Source of the DNA: a virus
IMG/VR virus record: IMGVR_UViG_3300028192_000162
Span: 1-24,847 of that record
Direction: 5' to 3' (one strand)
Length of the DNA: 24,847 bases
Shown: piece by piece, positions 22,941 to 24,847 of the stretch
How the letters are laid out: every line of letters starts with the position of its first letter
Numbering within the stretch: position 1 is the first letter of the stretch
Translations under genes and position numbers: made by a program
Notes under the pieces: model-generated
Told to the model about the DNA's origin: nothing
Seen by the model: only the letters and a program-made list of their open reading frames with translations
The model's database searches: none

Positions 22941-23369
22941 ATGAAATTAATAGATAAAGACAATAAAATATTAAAAACAGTATGTGATGAACATATTCTT
23001 TCAGAACATTCTGAAACTTTAGCATACGATATGATTATATCAATGAAAGAACACGATGCTATTGGTCTTGCCGCACCACAAGTTGGAGAAAACACAAGAC
23101 TGATGATTATCGGGCATGAAGACAATGGTTATGTTGTATGTATAAATCCAGAATGGGAAGTAGCAGAAGATAGTGAAGATGAAGAATTCTTAGAGGGATG
23201 CGTAAGTTTTCCTGGGCTAGAATTGACAATCACTAGACCTAATAGTATTTTAGGAACATTTACAAATCTACAAGGAGAGAGAAAAACATCAACGTTTGTC
23301 GGAGTATGGGCACAAGCATTTCAACACGAATGCGACCATCTTAATGGCGTCACATTTGACACTCTATAA
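22941..23369 (+). CDS. def: Peptide deformylase, short phage type
   Basis: All three deformylase motifs are present: GLAAPQVG at 42-49, EGCVSFPG at 85-92 (metal ligand Cys87) and HECDHLNG at 129-136 (ligands His129 and His133, catalytic Glu130). The enzyme removes the N-formyl group from new proteins. At 142 residues it lacks the C-terminal helix of bacterial enzymes, as in the peptide deformylases of marine cyanophages, where they are thought to favour turnover of host or phage photosystem proteins. This window has no photosystem genes, so the role here is more general. It is preceded by a late promoter and AAGGAA ribosome binding site, and its stop overlaps the next start (TAATG). Confidence 0.95.
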   Translation: MKLIDKDNKILKTVCDEHILSEHSETLAYDMIISMKEHDAIGLAAPQVGENTRLMIIGHEDNGYVVCINPEWEVAEDSEDEEFLEGCVSFPGLELTITRPNSILGTFTNLQGERKTSTFVGVWAQAFQHECDHLNGVTFDTL

Positions 23370-24277
23370 TGAATTTTTCAGAATATACCCTAATTAGTTT
23401 TGGGGACAGTTTTACCTTTGGCCAGGATATTGTACCTATATATAAACATCAACCCCATGGCTCACCAGAACAGTGGAAAAAAGACTGTAATCTAAACTCA
23501 TTTACTCAAGTTATTGCCGACAGAATGGGATTCAAAGATTGTTTGAATTTCGGAGTTCTTGCTGGTTCAAACGAAAGGTCATTCACTTTAGTAGAATCAT
23601 TTTTGCGTACTAATCCAGATAAGAAAGTATTTGTTTTATTCAATTTTACATCTGCGTCTAGGTTTATGAATATCTTTAAAGTAGACAATAAACGTCAGTA
23701 TGATATAGTTGAAGTAACACCTACCACCATAAACAACGTAAAAGCAAGAGAATGGATAAGTGAAGAAAGATACACAAGTATAAATGTCAAGTCTATTACA
23801 CAGCATTATACTTACTGGAGAAATAGTATGCAAGATGTGTATCATCATATAAGAGACAGACGAAATCTATATTATCTATTATCTAGTTATAATACTCCAC
23901 ACGTAACATTTGACGTTCTTAATAATACAGATTCTCTTATGTTAAGAGATAATCCATTAAAGTATATTCTTAGTAATGATGGTTTTGGTGTTGATTTTAT
24001 GTATAAAGATGATGCTGATTATGTCTTAAAAGAGATGGATTTCTTCAGGTCCTACTATAATGAGATACTTACTAACACTCCATTGCTCTGCCACATAGAT
24101 ATTGATTTGATGAATGGAACAAAAAATCTGGCTGCATACCTAGATAATAAAGCAAAATATGAACACAATGATACAGACTATTATTCAGCAATGACAGGTG
24201 GACATTGGAATATTGAGGGTCACATTGAAGTGGCGAAATTGATAGAGAGTTTTATAAACGATAAATATTACGATTAG
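23369..24277 (+). CDS. SGNH/GDSL-type hydrolase-like protein
   Basis: The 302-residue protein carries the SGNH blocks: block I SFGDSFTFG (nucleophile Ser14), block II NFGVLAGSNE (about 60-69), block III-like VFVLFNFTSASR (about 87-98), and a C-terminal HWNIEGHIEVAKL (His279 and His285). These enzymes are esterases, lipases or acetyl-hydrolases on lipids or glycans. The Asp that normally precedes the catalytic His (D-x-x-H) is not at its expected place (TGGHW), so the site may use a dyad or be altered. It is translationally coupled to peptide deformylase (TAATG) and shares its late promoter. A role in modifying host surface sugars or virion glycans is possible. Confidence 0.85.
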   Translation: MNFSEYTLISFGDSFTFGQDIVPIYKHQPHGSPEQWKKDCNLNSFTQVIADRMGFKDCLNFGVLAGSNERSFTLVESFLRTNPDKKVFVLFNFTSASRFMNIFKVDNKRQYDIVEVTPTTINNVKAREWISEERYTSINVKSITQHYTYWRNSMQDVYHHIRDRRNLYYLLSSYNTPHVTFDVLNNTDSLMLRDNPLKYILSNDGFGVDFMYKDDADYVLKEMDFFRSYYNEILTNTPLLCHIDIDLMNGTKNLAAYLDNKAKYEHNDTDYYSAMTGGHWNIEGHIEVAKLIESFINDKYYD

Positions 24278-24288
24278 AGTTTTAAGCA

Positions 24289-24317
24289 TTGACATTGATG
24301 TCTATATGTATTATAAT
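24289..24317 (+). promoter_or_regulatory. Consensus sigma70 promoter
   Basis: TTGACA at 24289-24294 and TATAAT at 24312-24317 have 17-base spacing, so both boxes are perfect. It serves the small membrane protein at 24390. A GATAAATA also lies upstream at 24260-24267, but inside the preceding gene and 122 bases from the start, so it may be incidental. Confidence 0.88.
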
Positions 24318-24350
24318 AGATACTGTATAGAAGTTAATGTTTAATATAAC

Positions 24351-24383
24351 GTGGTTAGATAAACCACACAATATAAAGGAGGT
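24351..24383 (+). promoter_or_regulatory. Leader hairpin and near-ideal Shine-Dalgarno
   Basis: A perfect 6-bp stem (GTGGTT at 24351-24356, AACCAC at 24362-24367, loop AGATA) is followed by AAAGGAGGT at 24375-24383, complementary to the 16S rRNA end, six bases before the ATG. The hairpin does not cover the ribosome binding site and may protect the 5' end. Confidence 0.75.
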
Positions 24384-24389
24384 CCAATT

Positions 24390-24548
24390 ATGGATTTTAT
24401 TACAGATAGAATGAAAGAGAAAGCATCTCATGGCGGACTAGGATTAGTTGCTGTGGGTTTGATTATATTATTTCTAGGTGGATGGGTTACATACGCCGCC
24501 TATGCCGCTATCGCTTATGGTGGTTATCAAGTTTTAACTAAAGGTTAA
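24390..24548 (+). CDS. 52-residue small membrane protein, probably highly expressed
   Basis: The product starts with a charged head MDFITDRMKEKASHGG, followed by a hydrophobic helix LGLVAVGLIILFLGGWVTYA and a second, small-residue segment with repeated aromatic residues (AYAAIAYGGYQ), so one or two membrane passes. No family is recognised. It has the strongest expression signals in the window: a perfect TTGACA/TATAAT promoter, a leader hairpin, and an AAAGGAGGT ribosome binding site. Small, strongly expressed early membrane proteins in phages often act on the host membrane or exclude other phages, but that is only a general possibility. Confidence 0.82.
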   Translation: MDFITDRMKEKASHGGLGLVAVGLIILFLGGWVTYAAYAAIAYGGYQVLTKG

Positions 24549-24559
24549 TTCTCAAAATC

Positions 24560-24587
24560 TTGACAAAAACGCCAATTGTGTTATAAT
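24560..24587 (+). promoter_or_regulatory. Sigma70 promoter with extended -10 before the tiny basic protein and ferredoxin
   Basis: TTGACA at 24560-24565 and TATAAT at 24582-24587 have a 16-base spacer, with TGT giving an extended -10. The 14-mer around the -10 is identical to the one before the P-loop kinase. Confidence 0.85.
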
Positions 24588-24603
24588 ATAGTATATTGGC
24601 GTT
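24568..24603 (+). repeat. 9-bp perfect inverted repeat spanning a promoter -10
   Basis: AACGCCAAT at 24568-24576 and its exact complement ATTGGCGTT at 24595-24603 enclose an 18-base centre that contains the TATAAT box. The position is right for an operator that would block RNA polymerase. If transcription starts near 24594, only the right arm would be in the RNA, so an RNA hairpin is less likely. Confidence 0.7.
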
Positions 24604-24623
24604 ATTTGTTATGTGAGAGAATT

Positions 24624-24776
24624 ATGAAAAGAAGTAGAAAAACTAAAAATAAAAAACTTAAAAGAGGTAATCCTTTCGCAAAGGCAGTCAGAACACCGTT
24701 ATTTAAAAGTAGGGTAGAGAAAGACAGAAAAAAAGAAGCCAAGAAAACTGGTAAATACTTAGATGATGAAGAATAG
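24624..24776 (+). CDS. 50-residue very basic protein
   Basis: The likely start is the ATG at 24624, with a ribosome binding site-like GAGAGA upstream; an earlier ATG at 24576 lies across the promoter. The product is rich in Lys and Arg (MKRSRKTKNKKLKRGNPFAK at the start) with a KRGNPFAKAVRTPLFKSR segment and an acidic tail YLDDEE. Small proteins with an R/K-x-NPF motif and basic helices occur in many phages and bacteria without known function, as I remember them. Charge suggests nucleic-acid or ribosome contact. It is two bases upstream of the ferredoxin gene and probably shares its transcript. Confidence 0.72.
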   Translation: MKRSRKTKNKKLKRGNPFAKAVRTPLFKSRVEKDRKKEAKKTGKYLDDEE

Positions 24777-24778
24777 TT

Positions 24779-24847
24779 ATGGCATATGTAGTAAATCAAG
24801 ATTGTATCAAATGTAAATATACTGATTGTGTTGAAGTTTGCCCAGTT
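24779..24847 (+). CDS. fdxA: 7Fe-type ferredoxin, FdxA-like (3' end cut by window)
   Basis: The 23 residues visible start MAYVVNQDCIKC and continue KYTDCVEVCPV, giving Cys9, Cys12, Cys17 and Cys21. The C-x2-C-x4-C-x3-CP spacing and surrounding residues are those of bacterial 3Fe-4S/4Fe-4S (7Fe) ferredoxins of the FdxA type. These are soluble electron carriers. The rest of the gene, with the second cluster motif, lies beyond the window. It begins two bases after the tiny basic protein gene and is probably driven by the same sigma70 promoter with an inverted repeat. A phage ferredoxin could support reductive metabolism such as nucleotide synthesis, or another viral enzyme. Confidence 0.9.
   Translation, partial: MAYVVNQDCIKCKYTDCVEVCPV

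Noticed and set aside
24260-24267. GATAAATA inside the end of the SGNH hydrolase gene as a late promoter
   Set aside because: It lies 122 bases from the next start, far from the usual 20-40, and a perfect sigma70 promoter already serves that gene.
1-24847. tRNA genes, CRISPR arrays, insertion sequences or integrase attachment sites
   Set aside because: No cloverleaf-like segment, regularly spaced repeat, transposase or integrase motif was seen in reading both strands.

Overview
This is a low-GC, gene-packed stretch of a tailed-phage genome, most likely a marine T4-like myovirus infecting a proteobacterium. All convincing genes lie on the + strand, gaps are short, and many genes overlap by 1-17 bases. 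The phage assignment rests on a holin-like gene, a PAAR spike tip, a fibre-type protein, a phage PD-(D/E)XK exonuclease, a short peptide deformylase, and copies of an octamer (GATAAATA or TATAAATA) 20-40 bases before start codons, which matches the late promoter of T4-like phages. The host guess is an inference: the host-like genes (YggX, PrkA/YeaH/SpoVR, 7Fe ferredoxin) are typical of proteobacteria, and YggX mainly of gamma- and betaproteobacteria.

Region 1 (1-3605) ends a coiled-coil gene, then holds a large secreted acidic protein with Glu/Thr/Val repeats, a single-pass membrane coiled-coil protein, a holin-like protein flanked by two tiny related membrane proteins, and a clear intrinsic terminator at about 3578-3605. 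It looks like a lysis or envelope cassette. Region 2 (3606-8490) starts at two octamers and holds small unrecognised proteins: a tail-anchored coiled coil, a very basic protein, and several acidic, repeat-bearing ones. They are probably virion, core or scaffold components. Region 3 (8491-12841) has the exonuclease behind its own sigma70-like promoter, then a fibre-like protein, a small beta-rich protein, the PAAR protein and a large hydrophobic structural protein.

Region 4 (12842-24847) is the accessory part: a P-loop kinase and a glycosyltransferase, the complete three-gene set prkA (yeaG)-yeaH-spoVR (ycgB), then yggX, a hotdog acyl-CoA thioesterase, an NAD-dependent sugar epimerase/dehydratase, two tandem paralogues of unknown function, peptide deformylase, an SGNH hydrolase, a small membrane protein with a near-ideal ribosome binding site, a tiny basic protein, and the start of a 7Fe ferredoxin gene cut by the window edge.

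Two promoter classes can be read by eye. T4-like late octamers precede mostly structural genes, and sigma70-type promoters (TTGACA or TTGCAT, 16-17 spacing, TATAAT, often with TGn) precede the kinase, yggX, the small membrane protein and the tiny basic protein/ferredoxin pair. The most striking idea is that the phage carries a bacterial starvation/stress signalling operon together with iron-sulfur and redox genes. That would be a package for controlling host stationary-phase physiology and Fe-S/electron-transfer capacity during infection. Gene identities are well supported by motifs; their joint role is inferred.
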